Assembly (NCBI GenBank): GCA_037954325.1
Contig: JBBMNZ010000015.1
Location: 12,961,501 to 13,025,500 of the forward strand
Direction: 5' to 3'
Origin: Fistularia commersonii
Taxonomy: Eukaryota > Chordata > Actinopteri > Syngnathiformes > Fistulariidae
Length of the DNA: 64,000 nucleotides
Shown here: positions 23,629-35,335 of the stretch, one piece after another
How positions within the stretch are numbered: the stretch's first letter is position 1
Layout of the letters: each line of letters opens with the position of its first letter
Notes under the pieces: generated by a model
What the model was told of the DNA's origin: nothing
Database searches by the model: none
Seen by the model: the letters and a program-made list of their open reading frames with translations, nothing else
Made by a program: the position numbers and the translations under genes

Positions 23629-26600
23629 ATACGATTCCCTGTATATGTTCAGCTAAAATTGGAGACTGTTATAAAATGCAAAAAAAAAAAGCTTGTACCA
23701 ACATAGAGCAAATAAAGAAACCCACAATGGTTGTAATTTGGCCAAAAGAAAATATTAATTGTTACGCAAGTCCTTTAATACTTCTACTACTACTACTACT
23801 ACTACTACTTATACTAATAACAATAATAAATACGATTCCTGTTTATATTCTGCTAAAATTGAAGACAGTTGTAAAATGAAAAAAAAAAAAAAACCTTGTA
23901 CCAACATAGAGCAAATAAACAAACCCACAATTGTTGTCATTTAGCCAAAAAGAAAATATTCATTGTTATGCAAGTCCTTTAATACTACCACTACTAATGA
24001 TAATAATAATAAATACGATTCCCTGTATATGTTCAGGTAAAATTGGAGACAGGCAGCTGGTTAGGATCCCCCTTTAAGGTTCGATTGTCAGTTTGTAACA
24101 CTGGTACAGCTAAAGCTCTTTGTCACAAAGAGGTTTGCATAAACACATTTATGCCAACTTTATCTCTGGCATAACCTTCAAAAATAAGGCAGCGTTGCTT
24201 CCGAGGTTGGTGATCGGTGTAAAGATTTGCGTTCGTCTATGCAGCTACAGTGCAGTTTGCACGCTTTGCTCATGACTTCGACATAATGTTAGCGCCCTGG
24301 AAGGCTGTTGAGACAAGATTGATTGGAATATCGCATTGCATGATTTGACTCGTGTAAAAGACTGAGCAGAATCTAAATGGATGTGAACCCTAATGATTTT
24401 GGAGGTTGTCCTCCCTCAAAGATATGACATTGAACAATTTCTACAATTGCTTTAAAAGTGGCAACACCAGGGGGCTTAATTTAAGTTTAAAAATAATTAA
24501 AAAGTCATCGTGGCACAATAGGGGACTTTTAACAGGACATTTCTTTCTAAACATCTGGTTGGGAAGAGCTTGTTAGTCTTATAAAATACTTACTTTTACT
24601 AACCCAAATTGTAGTTTTGTAAAAATGCTGTCTGGTAATTTTTTTTTTAAATGCATCTCAGCAGTCATCTCAATCTCAACCAGACAATTCTCCTGGCTTC
24701 CGTTTGAATTGTAATTTGTTTATTTAATCAGACTTAGTAGGCTTTAATTCTGTGCAGGAAATTAAAATCAAAATAGGTGGCGATGTGTATTTGTTAACCT
24801 ATCAGAAGTGAAAAAAATAATTTTGAGTTTTAGCTGGTATTGATGTATAAATGGCAACTAGAACAGGAAATCTTCATCGGGATCGGAGCTGGACGTATGT
24901 GAACTCCTGACCCGTTGCATTATTGAAGCTCTCTACTATTATGACTTACTCACTCTATATCTAAGTGTTTTTTAAATCAACTACGGTTTAATCAACTTGG
25001 TGCTCAACAAGTAAATTAGGAACGTTAAAGAGAAGTAGGGAGCAGAGATGAGCTAATATTACATGTCATACGTCCTTAAATTCGCTATCAATAGCTTTAT
25101 ATAGCTTTAGTTCCTTAGAGACTGTTTTTGAATGTCGGTAAAATGCAAATATCTGAGGGGACTGAAAGTTGAACGGGCGTCTCCACTGTGGAAATCTGCC
25201 GTTGGTCTTCAAAACTATCTCACAAAGTTTGATTTTCTTAAAATTCTATGTTACTAATGCAAGATCTTGCAAAGTCGTTCTTGGGAAGGGCTCAATAAAT
25301 TGTGAGTTACCAGTTTTCATTGTTAATAAACCCCTAAAGTTTGGAGGAAAACTGAGCCGAGGCTCATTTTGTCAGATTTACGTTTACAGTATACTTGGTT
25401 TTGAAGCTGTCTTTTTTTTTTTTTTGACCAGTTTTGGAATTTGAAAGCTCTGGCAGCTGTTTTTGTGCCATCATTGGTTCAAAAGTCATCTGGGACAGGT
25501 ATAAAGATACCGAGCGAATATATTTTAACATCTCTTCACCTACTTTATCCAGTCGGACACGGGAGGCGAGGATTTGGCGGCAGAGGAGGAACATGTGGAG
25601 CTCTTTACCACGCCCGCCACCAAGATGGGCGCTGCCACATCAGACTTCGGCTACAACCTTTATCGCGCTCTTGCCAACCGCGAGGCTTCGACCAACATCT
25701 TCCTGGCTCCCATTAGTGTGTCAGCAGCGCTGACTCAGCTTTCCATGGGTAAAGACTTTGACGCAACTGCAAAACTAAACTTTACTGGAGTTTTGGTATC
25801 CATGATGTGTTTGCGTTTGGCTGGTTTTACAATTCCTTTAAGTGGAAGTGAATATCAGCGTCATCTATTTCTCAAATTCAAAGGGAATTTTTTTTTTCAA
25901 GTTGTTTTGTTTAAATTGTATTTGTCCTTTCAACATCTCTGGACAAGATGGTATATTTTAAAGTTATAGCAACATAAAGGTTAAATAGCCTTGTTGACTT
26001 GTTGAAATGTTTTTCTGACATGATTGAATCATACCAAAAAATAAACAGAAAATCAGCTTACGCTGGTTCATCAGCCCATCAGACTTTTACAGCCCGAGGG
26101 CCACGATTTGCTTTTTTTATCCGCCCCCCAAAAAATTTTCTTTGTATATTTTAACAAGTATTTTCAATCCATATTGAATTTGAAAACTCCTTATTTCTTC
26201 CCTTTGTTTGATTTCTTATGGATGATTACATTCAAAATAATGTCAGTACATTAATATGATCATTAATGACTTTAAAGTTGAAATAAAATGCCAAAAAATT
26301 CAAATATTTACATCACAATGCATTACAGTCATTCAGCGCTTATCCTAAGCGACTCACAAAAATTGCAATTCAATAACCGAAGATCCAAAGTACCAGAAGT
26401 CGCTATTCAGAACTCACCACTCTACCAAATAGCCATCTCAAAACCATATACATACATACATTCATTTCTTCGTTTTTATTTATTTTTTTGTTGGGGGGGG
26501 CAATGTGCGATTAGTGGGGTAGTGCTTATTAAATTGTCAATTTAAATTGCAATTTTCATTTTGTTCAATTTACATGATACCTAGTTTGCTCGCGCATAAA

Positions 26601-29600
26601 AATTAAATATGAAATGTGGCCCACCAGCCGAAATAATTGCCCACTCCTGGTATAGACTAGCCCAGATCAGGGCAGTTTAAGGCCCGCAGGCAACCATCCG
26701 GCCTGTTTTGCTTTTTTTATCCGGCCCGTCAAAAAATTTTATTTGAATATTTTACAAAGTATTTTCAATCGATATTGAATTTAGAAACTCCTTAATTTTT
26801 TTTCCTTTCGTTTAAGTTTGTATATGGATGATTACAGACATGATTTTAAAGTTGGAATAAAATGCCAAAAAAATTAAAATATTTAAATTGCTATTTTCAT
26901 TTTATTCAATTCACACGATACCTAGTTGTCCTGTGCAGAAAAATTAAATAAGAAATGCGGGCCGCCAGCCAAAATAATTGCCCACCCGTGGACGGGTCCA
27001 ATTCGGTCCGTCTGCAAATGCAGGTAAATATGATCTTTTTGAAGATGTGCCATCTAACACAAGCTGAAACCGCAGGAGGGTCTGAACGTGCTGAGAGGCA
27101 ACTGTTCAGGGCCCTGAGGTACCACACCCTGCAGGACCCTCAGCTCCACAACACCCTGAAAGAGCTACTGGCCTCAATCGGGACACCTGGGAAAGGCCTG
27201 ACCACGGCTGCGCGCCTCTACCTGGCCAGACGTAAGATAACGTTAGGAATTTGGACATCGACGCTCAACGTTTTGGCCGCCACTAACCATAAAATCTGCC
27301 GTGTTCAGGACTGCGTCTGAAGCCGGAGTTTCTTCAGCTTGTGGAGCAACAGTACGGCATCCGGCCCAAAGCTATGATGGGAGGAGGCAGAGACATGAAA
27401 GATATCAACCAGTGGGTGTCTCAACAGACGGGTGGGAAGGTGCAGCGCTTTCTGACTAAACCTCTCCAACAAAACAACGGCGTAAACCTAGTTAGCGCTG
27501 CTTACTTTAAAGGTATGTCATATTTCAGTAATCTACTACTGTATCAGACTGCTGCCACCTGCTTTTGGACTGATGGACTTGATTTACATTCGAGAATCCA
27601 AATGAGGAGCCACCTTTCAAACGTTGATTTTTAATGTGTGACTTCATTTTCAAAATAATATTCTGTGACAAGTTCAAAAATTTCATGTTCAAGGTGTAGG
27701 GGTGGTTGTATTTCTGTGTGGAGTTTGTGTGGGTTTATTCCCACAGTCCAGAAACATGCAGGAGGTAAAATTAGAAAATTGCTCAGATTTGTAAATGTTT
27801 GTCTGCCTCTTATCAAGTTGCAAAAACGGTGAACCCGCCGTGACAAGATAGGCTCCATGATCCCTGCAGCTCTAGTTGCAGGAAAAAAAAGCAGTAGATG
27901 GATGGATGTTGAAAGTATATTCATGTAAAAATTTCTATTTAGCCGAGTCTCGTGCAAGATAAAAATATTTCTGAAACTACATTTGGTGAATTATCAAAAA
28001 ACATTCTGATTCTCTGACCAGCATCATGGATTCACATTACAACCTTTCTTCAAACACTACAGGACTGTCTCAGAAAACTAGAATATTGTGATAAAATAAA
28101 GTTCTATATCTTCTCTAATTCAATTACAAAAACTAAAATGTCATACATTCTGGATTCATTACAAATCAACTGAAATATTGCAAGCCTTTTATTATTTTAA
28201 TATTGCTGATTATGGCTTACATATTAAGAAAACTCAAAAATCCTATCTCAAAATATTAGAATGTCATGAAAAAGTAATTTTTGTTTTTTTTAAAAATTGC
28301 TGATAAAATTGCAATAGATTGCAATAGAAAAATTGACATAGATCAATGAGTAAATTGAATTAATAAACTTTATTGATTCCCAAAGGGGAAATTCTTTTAT
28401 CACAGCAGCATAACAGTTAGAGTATCAATAAATATCAATATAGATAGAAATAGAAAGACATTTTAAAGACAATTGGGAAAAGACAGAAAAAGACAAAGCC
28501 CCCAGATTGAAATAGGAATAATATATCTTTATCTGATACATCTTCTTGCTTTTTTGGTTCGATTTCTTTCCCCTTTTGTCCAAGTAGCTTTTGTTTTTAA
28601 GCTTTTTATGTCACATCTTACTGTTAGCCATTCAACTTTGTATATTCAAATGCTTAGTATTTTGTTCATTTTAACATTTCAGTTAATCAGCAGATCACAG
28701 AATTAAAAACAGCAAACTATTCAACAGATGAAAACAAACCAAAATGATTTTTTCATACTTTTTTTTTTTTACCATTTGATGTTTGTCAATAGGAAAGTGG
28801 ATGACCCAGTTCAGTCAGAGTGGAACACTTGGCAATTTCCAGGTTGATGGCGCGGCTCCTGTTCGGGTTCCCATGATGCAACAGGATAATTACCCTGTAA
28901 AGATGGGCGTGGACTCAGATCTGAGCTGCACGGCAAGTACTTTTTAAATTTTTTGTTCAAGTTTGCAGAAAGGAGCATGGGGAAAAAAAGGTTTAAAACT
29001 TTAACGTATAACATATGCAAATATTTCTGCTCGTAGTAGAAGTAGTGCAGTAGTCGTTAAACATCGAGCAGACATTTTTCTAATGACAATGAGTTTTTTT
29101 ATCTAATAAAGTTGGCAAATGCCTTTAAATTGTCCCAGGGGTGCAAATAAAGTGTTTCTTCATGTGAAATCAGGAAATCTTGGTCACAATTAGCAAGGAG
29201 GCTCCTGTTTTGTAGGTTTTTATGTTGTCAGTGTTTTTCAGCTCATATATTAAATGTTAAGGCACATTTTTGCCTTCATATTTTTTTATATATTAAATGT
29301 ATATAAAAATATATAAAATATTTATATATATATATATATATATACATTTATTTATTTTTTATTTTTAAATATTAAGCCTCAGACACAATTTTTTTTTCCC
29401 CCAAATCTTCAGACCTTCACTCAAAACCAAGTTTAGTTATTGTTGTTATTTACAGTGTTGCCCAACAAGCAATTGTTTTAATATCATTTCATATGTATTT
29501 ATTCACACAAAAACATTCAGCTCAAAAAAAAAAAAAATGTTATACCGTAGCTAATTTTTGTCCGTGGCCCCATGAAACAAAACGGAAAGCAATAAAAAGA

Positions 29601-32600
29601 ACAATGCAAGAGGACAAAATATATCAACTTCATCCATATAATGACTTAAGCACACACAGATATCAATAGTGCAGATCAATACAATACCCACATCCAAACA
29701 AGTCATTACATTCTTCCATATATCAATATAATTATCATAAAGAACCACCAACAAATCCTCCATATACTAACCATTAGTATGCATCTACAGTAGTTACTGA
29801 TAAAAACACTTATTAGTGCTTACATTCATAGTAACCAGGTTTTAGGGTGCAAGTTCCCAGTGGGCTTTGAGTTCTGTGGGCAGTGAATTCCACTTCTTTA
29901 TGGCTTTGGATGGGAATTCCATTTGTACAAATGTTTTAGGTCAGTGGTCCCCGAAATATGGCCCAGGGGCCAGATACGGCCCGCCTCCACATTTTGCCCG
30001 CGGGCCCCTAACAATACCAAAGATGCATTTCAATTTTATAATCATAATGCAAATAATAATACAAATATAATCATAATGAAATCTACTGGAATAAAACCCG
30101 TTCTACAACCATATTGGTTGTGAAATGTCTTGTGTTGGTATCAGTTGGGTTTCCTCGGCGCCTTGCTTTCTGGATTTCACAGTGAATTTGATATGAGAGA
30201 GCTGCAAACAGTTATTTCTACAAGAAAGTTAATGTTCCTTTGTCTTTTTTTTCTGTGAACAACTTCAAAAGGGTTATTTGGTTATTATTTATTTCATGAA
30301 TGGTGTTATTTATTTCATTAATAATGTTATTATTCATTTTCTCATTTATTTTTTTTCTTGTCAAGATCCCAGAAAGGGTTAATTTTTGGTCATGTGTGGC
30401 TTTCTGGAAATCAATAAATGTTTACGTTTAGACACCTCTGCGATCGTCACACTTTTTGTTACAAACTGGCCCGGCTCTCAGAGAAGGGAGAAGTTATTTG
30501 GCCCTTGCAGGAAAAAGTTTGGGGACCCCCTGCTTTAGGTCTTGGGATGCTGCAATGCACTGCGCTGACCTCTTGTGGTGATTCTTTTTACACTGATTGT
30601 TATTTCAGATGTCTGCTTAACAGTTTATGGGGTCGAGGGATGAGATTATTAACAAATTTTGAATACAAGAGTTTTTATTTTTATTATATTAGTTACATCT
30701 AGACCGCTAGTATGCAATTTACCCTTGTATCGGATTTTTGACTTTCCCTTCATGTAAGTTTGTCTGTTTTTCCATAGTATTTTAACATTTCCCTTTGCAT
30801 CTTTAATCATGCCATTAAAAACACTTGCTTTTGGTTTTCAAAGTTACGATACTTTTTAAGATGCAACGGTCATTATTCAGGTCAGAATTGTAACATTTTT
30901 AATAGCACAGTCTCTTTTTCTTCAGTTGTGTTAATGCCTCATTGAAGATTCACTTTTAAAGTATGTTTTTCCAATCAACTTATAGTATTTTAGTCGGGGA
31001 AAACACCTGGTTGACGGTAAAACATCCGTTTAATAACCAATAGCTGTTGTTGGCCACAGCCACGCCACACAAGCCTGCAATACAACTAACTGTTCCTGCT
31101 CAATTCCAGGTAAAAAAAACAAAAACAAAACAGAATTCCTTGGACCTCAAACCACACACACAAAACATTCATGACTCACTACAGGATATTTTCTCATTAT
31201 TTGTTTTATCTGTCATGAATACACCATCAGTCACCTCTTCACAGCTGGCACCCGGGATGTTATTGTCCCATTTATCTGTTTCATGCCATTTTCCGAAGGC
31301 CACAGAGTGTAAATGAATTATAATTCCGGACGGCATGGTGACACTGATTCAATCCCGACAGGGCGCCTGTCAATGTGGAGTTTGCGATTGGCGTCAATGG
31401 ATATATTTTTCTGTATGTTGTCCTGGGATTTGCTTGTGAGCGGTCCGAGGTGTAACCAGTCCCCATTTGATCAGGTCTCTTAAGCGATGATATAATATGT
31501 CCTTAGCAGCGGTTGCTCTATGAAGTGCAATCACAAAGAAGTGCATGTTTGAGGACAATGTAATTTTCACATCAACACACTCAGAATTCCTTTATACAGG
31601 ATTCTCTCAGAAAATTAGAATAGTGTGATAAAGTTCTTTATCTTCTGTAATGCAATTAAAAAAACAAATATGTCATACATTCTGGATTCATTACAAATCA
31701 ACTGAAACATTGCAAGCCTTTTATTATTTTAATATTGCTGATTATGGCTTACATCTTAAGAAAACTCAAAAATCCTATCTCAAAATATTATAATATCATG
31801 AAAAAGTAATTTTTGTTTTTTTAATTGCATTACAGAAGATAAAGAACACAACATCGCAATATTCTAATTTTCCTGAGACAGTCCTGTAAAGGTCAATTCG
31901 CTTGCAGAAATCTCCAGTTCGACAAATACCATATGTTATATCCAAGTACATTAATCACACTTTGGGGCCTCGTGGGTTTCAGAGAGTCAGAAGTTGTCGA
32001 GATCGACGTTAAGAAGTCATTTTTGAAGTTGATAATACTCCTTGGATTCAGACGACCGACAAAAATGAGCTTTGGCTTTTGCGTTCCATAATACCATTGC
32101 AGATGATGGCACTCAACTGTACCGTCCGTTCAAATCCGAAAAAAAATTCTGAGACTGGCAGACGTTTTTTTTCCTCTTTCAGATCGTTCAGATTCAGATG
32201 CAAGATGACACCAGCATGTTTATCTTCCTGCCCAGCGATGTGACCTCCAACTTGACATCGGTGGAGGAGAGTCTGACTGCGGAGTTTGTTCAGGATCTCT
32301 CCATGACGCTCCTCCCTGCTCAAGTCTCGCTCACGTTGCCTGTCTTGAAATTCAGCTATGGTACAGACCTGCTGCCGACGCTGGGTGACCTCGGTGAGTT
32401 ATAACTGTAGGAACCTCTTAAGGAACCGTATATTGCTGATATGGAACTAAACAAAGCTCCAATAGCCTCTTTGGCTAATTCTGGCTTTTTTTACTCATGT
32501 TTAATTCGTGTGTTTTATGAAATTGCATCGTCCCCTTTTTGAAATAAACTAATTTAATCCAATATAACCCTAAACAATCACATGGATGTGTTGCACTTTA

Positions 32601-33428
32601 CAGTAATGATTTTCCTTAATTTCATTGTATTGCGTTATGCAATGACTATAAACATTTTCTATTTTTATTGCAGTTGCCTGCACAGCAGATGTAAAGAAGA
32701 AAAAAAAAAATCAATTTATCTTATACTTTAAATTTCAATGTGCCTGAGTGTCACGGTGCTCTTAAAAAGTCATTATACCCCATGCATGCAAAGATATTTG
32801 TTACAAGTGAATGTAAATAGAAAAATATGACAAAATAGTTGCCTCACAATTGTTTTAAAAAACACACACACGTCAATAAAAGAAATACAGAAGAAGATGG
32901 AATCCTTGATGTTGGATGTTTTGAATTGGACAAAAAAAAAAAAAAAAACTCATTTTCAAAAGAAAAAAAAAAAAAAAAAAAATCAGTGTGTAACATCCCT
33001 TATTGATCACAAAATGAGAATGGTATTCTTGGTCCTGTGACAGTCAGCCTCACAAAAATAATCCAATTCAAGTTTGCTGAGTTGTTGCATAGAATGCTTT
33101 AATATTGTTCCTCCTCTTTTCTTATCCCCCTCTTCTTTTCATTTTGTTTTTCTTCTTGATCCTCCATCTTTTTGCAGGCCTCTCTGATTGGCTGGCAGAC
33201 ACAGAGCTGCAGAAAATCTCCCTTCAGTCCATCATCCTCAGCAGCCTCAATCATAAGGCCATCATGGAAATTTCACCCGAGGGGAACCAGAATCCCGGAG
33301 CGACCGCTACACCCAGTCACCTGTCCTATCGGGTCGACAGGCCCTTCCTGTACCTGATTCGGGATGAAACATCGGGGGCGTTACTCTTCATTGGCAGGGT
33401 GGTGAACCCCAAGGACCTGAAAATATAA
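22566..33428 (+). CDS. serpinf1: Pigment epithelium-derived factor (serpin F1), 7 coding exons
   Basis: Coding exons: 22566-22625, 25553-25748, 27076-27231, 27309-27512, 28793-28932, 32183-32393, 33178-33428. Total 1218 nt, 405 aa (human 418). Signal peptide MRQTICLLVFGVVLNFCQAQ. An acidic N-terminal stretch (EDLAAEEEHVEL) precedes the serpin core: SDFGYNLYRAL, APISVSAALTQLSMG, DINQWVSQQTGGKV, LVSAAYFKG, SDLSC, FIFLP and ALLFIGRVVNP. Human PEDF is closely similar in these blocks. PEDF is a secreted, non-inhibitory serpin with neurotrophic and anti-angiogenic activity. The hinge (SPEGNQNPGATATP) lacks the small-residue run of inhibitory serpins, as expected. The loop is about five residues shorter than human. 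Intron 5 uses a GC donor. It follows serpinf2 in the same orientation, as in mammals. AATAAA at 33746-33751 is a likely polyadenylation signal. Confidence 0.93.
23215..24060. repeat. Tandem array in a serpinf1 intron, about 4 units of 200-260 bp
   Basis: The anchor CCACAATGGTTGT recurs near 23242, 23504, 23722 and (as CCACAATTGTTGT) 23925. Each unit also holds GCCAAAAGAAAATATT, a TTACGCAAGTCCTTTAATA-type block, a trinucleotide tract (AAT, or CTA in unit 3), AAATACGATTCCCTGTATAT and CTTGTACCAACATAGAGC. Unit length varies with the internal trinucleotide tract. Confidence 0.85.
24061..25552 (+). other. Remaining serpinf1 intron sequence
   Basis: AT-rich, no repeat family or ORF recognised. It ends at the acceptor TTTATCCAG before exon 25553-25748. 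Confidence 0.6.
26086..26991. mobile_element. Two adjacent hAT-like non-autonomous copies (second family)
   Basis: Copies at about 26086-26650 and 26666-26991 share AAAATTTTNTTTGNATATTTT, GTATTTTCAATC, AAAATGCCAAAAAA and CACANGATACCTAGTT, and end AATAATTGCCCAC. The head of the second reads CAGGGCAGTTTAAGGCCCGC. They differ in the middle, so they look like separate insertions or a diverged duplication. A copy at 46178-46490 is inverted. Fragments occur at about 36085-36160 and 52430-52560. Confidence 0.65.
27705..27905 (+). repeat. tRNA-like SINE repeat, copy 3 (head lost)
   Basis: Body only: CTGTGTGGAGTTTGTGTGGG, CCACAGTCCAGAAACATGC, GATAGGCTCCATGATCCCTG and a GATGGATGGATG tail. Lies in serpinf1 intron 4. 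Confidence 0.6.
28058..28310. mobile_element. Tc1-type MITE, copy 2, right end lost (serpinf1 intron 4)
   Basis: TACAGGACTGTCTCAGAAAA start and CATTCTGGATTCATTACAAA interior. The right inverted repeat is degenerate. Confidence 0.75.
28933..28938 (+). other. serpinf1: GC splice donor of serpinf1 intron 5
   Basis: After AGC TGC ACG the intron starts GCAAGT, the usual extended consensus of GC-AG introns. The next exon starts at 32183 after CTCTTTCAG and reads IVQIQMQDD in phase 0. Using the nearest GT (28937) breaks the frame. The junction SC-T|IVQ sits at the human SC-K|IAQ position. Confidence 0.8.
29942..30532. mobile_element. Complete non-autonomous hAT-like element with 8-bp target duplication
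   Basis: Starts CAGTGGTCCCCGAAATATGG and ends GTTTGGGGACCCCCTG, so the termini are inverted relatives. The flanks are TTTTAGGT before and CTTTAGGT after, 7 of 8 matching, the length of a hAT target duplication. No transposase frame. It lies in serpinf1 intron 5 (GC donor intron). Confidence 0.75.
31325..31480 (+). repeat. tRNA-like SINE fragment
   Basis: GGACGGCATGGTGACACTGA, CAATCCCGACAGGG and AATGTGGAGTTTGCGATTGG match the head and body of the SINE at 17484. Tail degenerate. Confidence 0.45.
31595..31888. mobile_element. Tc1-type MITE, copy 3 (serpinf1 intron 5)
   Basis: Both inverted ends present: TACAGGATTCTCTCAGAAAA and TGAGACAGTCCTGTA. Confidence 0.8.
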
Positions 33429-33745
33429 CGTACACTTTCTTTATGACGAGCTTTGACCCCAATGCTAACCTTTCCTACCGATGAAACTCAACCCACAAAG
33501 CCTCAACTCACAAAATTAACTTCTAAAACTGTCTTCCCTTCATATTTTTTTAAAACCTGAGGTCCTCACAAAGGTATTTTCGGGGGAGGAAAACACACTC
33601 CTGGGAGAGGATTAGATTTCTGGTGCCAAAGGATATGCAATTTTATTTTACATGTTATCTTTACTTTTCATGTGTGTGATAATGTTACTCTAACTTTGCT
33701 CAGAGCTTGACCAAGACATCAAATATTGCCATTTGTTTAATGGGA

Positions 33746-33751
33746 AATAAA
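33746..33751 (+). terminator. serpinf1: serpinf1 polyadenylation signal
   Basis: AATAAA 318 bp after the serpinf1 stop. It is the first canonical signal downstream. Confidence 0.6.
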
Positions 33752-34426
33752 CATGATGATGAAAACTACTGTATGCATCTAACCTCTGTATAACCTTTTT
33801 TTTTCTGGCAGGATAGATCCCACAACTAGACAGGATATGGCCACAATCTCTAGAGCAGTGTTTCTCAAATAATACGCCACAGGTCATTAATGTGCCGTGA
33901 GAAAAATGCTCACTTTTTACACGATTGGTCCAAAAATGATTCAACACCATCAATGTGTCTTTGCACGTCTATCTACGTGGGCAGCATGCAGTGACATGCA
34001 GGAGAATTAAATGCTCTTCCACTAGATGACAACAGGTAGTGAATCAACCTGTGTTTCTACCTGCTATTTCAGCTCTGCTCCCTCTCTCCAAAACACACCT
34101 ATGTGAGCTGCGATTTTCAAGCATGACTGTAATAAAGACCAAAAAAAAAAAAAAAAAGACTCAGAACAGTTGGAGATCTTTGTGTGTCTCCTTAGTTCCT
34201 GCAAGAATATCAGCTTTGAAGTTTCACACTTCAAGCTGACATCTAAATCAGGCTCTCTGGTGAAGAATTGAGGAAAAGGTAAACGTACATAAACCCCCTG
34301 GATCCCAACAAAGATAGGTGGGCTGTATTCTGTCTTATATTATTTTTTTTGTTAATAAAAAAAAAATCTATCATGCTCATGATGCTGCAATCAAGCAATT
34401 AATTTCGATTATCAATAAAACTTTGG
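33752..34426. other. serpinf1 3' flank
   Basis: AT-rich. A hAT-like terminus (CAGTGTTTCTCAAATAATAC) occurs at 33857. Nothing else recognised. Confidence 0.4.
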
Positions 34427-34902
34427 GGCTAAAATGACGCCCACCGTGTCCACTGATTGAATTTGAAGATGTCTGGCATTCGTGGGTTAACGGAGACAAA
34501 CATGACAGAAAATTTCCCAAAGAAACGCACTAATGGGTTAATCAAGAAAAATTTGAGTGAAGTTTTCCCGTTGAGCCTGATCACTCCTCCAAATGTGGGT
34601 CAAAGGGATCACATTTTCATTTGCCAACATTCCATAAAACCTTCTCTGTGGAAGAACATTGCAGCTAAAATGACGCCCACCGTGTCCACTGATGGAATTT
34701 GAAGATGTCTGGCATTCGTGGGTTAACGGAGACAAATGTGACAGAAATTTTCCCAAATAAGAAACGCACTTATAGGTTAATGAGAGAAATTTTGAGTGAT
34801 GTTTTCCCAATGGGCCTGATCACTCCTCCAAATGTAGGTCAAAAGGATCATATTTCCATTTGCCAACATTCCATAAAACCTTCTCTGTGGAAGAACAATG
34901 CA
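34427..34902. repeat. Two-copy tandem duplication, 236-bp unit
   Basis: AAAATGACGCCCACCGTGTC occurs at 34431 and 34667. The following blocks (GATGTCTGGCATTCGTGGGT, CTGATCACTCCTCCAAATGT, CCATAAAACCTTCTCTGTGG) repeat in the same order with few differences. Both copies hold an open plus-strand frame of 78-81 codons (MSGIRGLTETN start), which fits either a satellite-like unit or a fragment of an unknown coding repeat. Confidence 0.85.
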
Positions 34903-34973
34903 GCATTGAATAATTTTCTAATTTCCATGCAATGATGTCTAAACATTGTGCATACGATATATATATATACACA

Positions 34974-35335
34974 CACTGCTCAAAAAAAATAAAGGGAACA
35001 CTTAAAAAACACATCCCAGATCTAAATGAATGAAATATTCTTATGAAATACTTTGCTCTTTACACAGTTGAATGTGCTGACAACAAAATCACACAAAAAT
35101 GATCAATGGAAATCAATTGTATCAACCCATGGAGGTCTGGATTAGGAATCACACTCAAAATTAAAGTGTAAAAACAAACTCCAGGCTGATCCAACTTTGA
35201 TGTAATGTCCTTAAAACAAGTCAAAATGAATCTGTGTTGCTTCCTGAGTGGACACTTTGATTTCACAGAAGTGTGATTGACTTGGAGTTACATTGTGTTG
35301 TTCAAGTGTTCCCTTTATTTTTTTGAGCAGTATAT
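34974..35335. mobile_element. Tc1/mariner MITE of the ACTGCTCAAAAAAATAAAGG family
   Basis: Starts ACTGCTCAAAAAAAATAAAG and ends TTATTTTTTTGAGCAGT, near-perfect inverted ends of about 28 bp flanked by TA-rich sequence. The interior keeps only the non-coding ends of the longer fish element, so it is an internal-deletion derivative. Confidence 0.85.

Noticed and set aside
23133..23879. Plus-strand ORF of 248 codons
   Set aside because: Composed of Ile/Asn runs from the trinucleotide repeats in the tandem array; not a protein gene.
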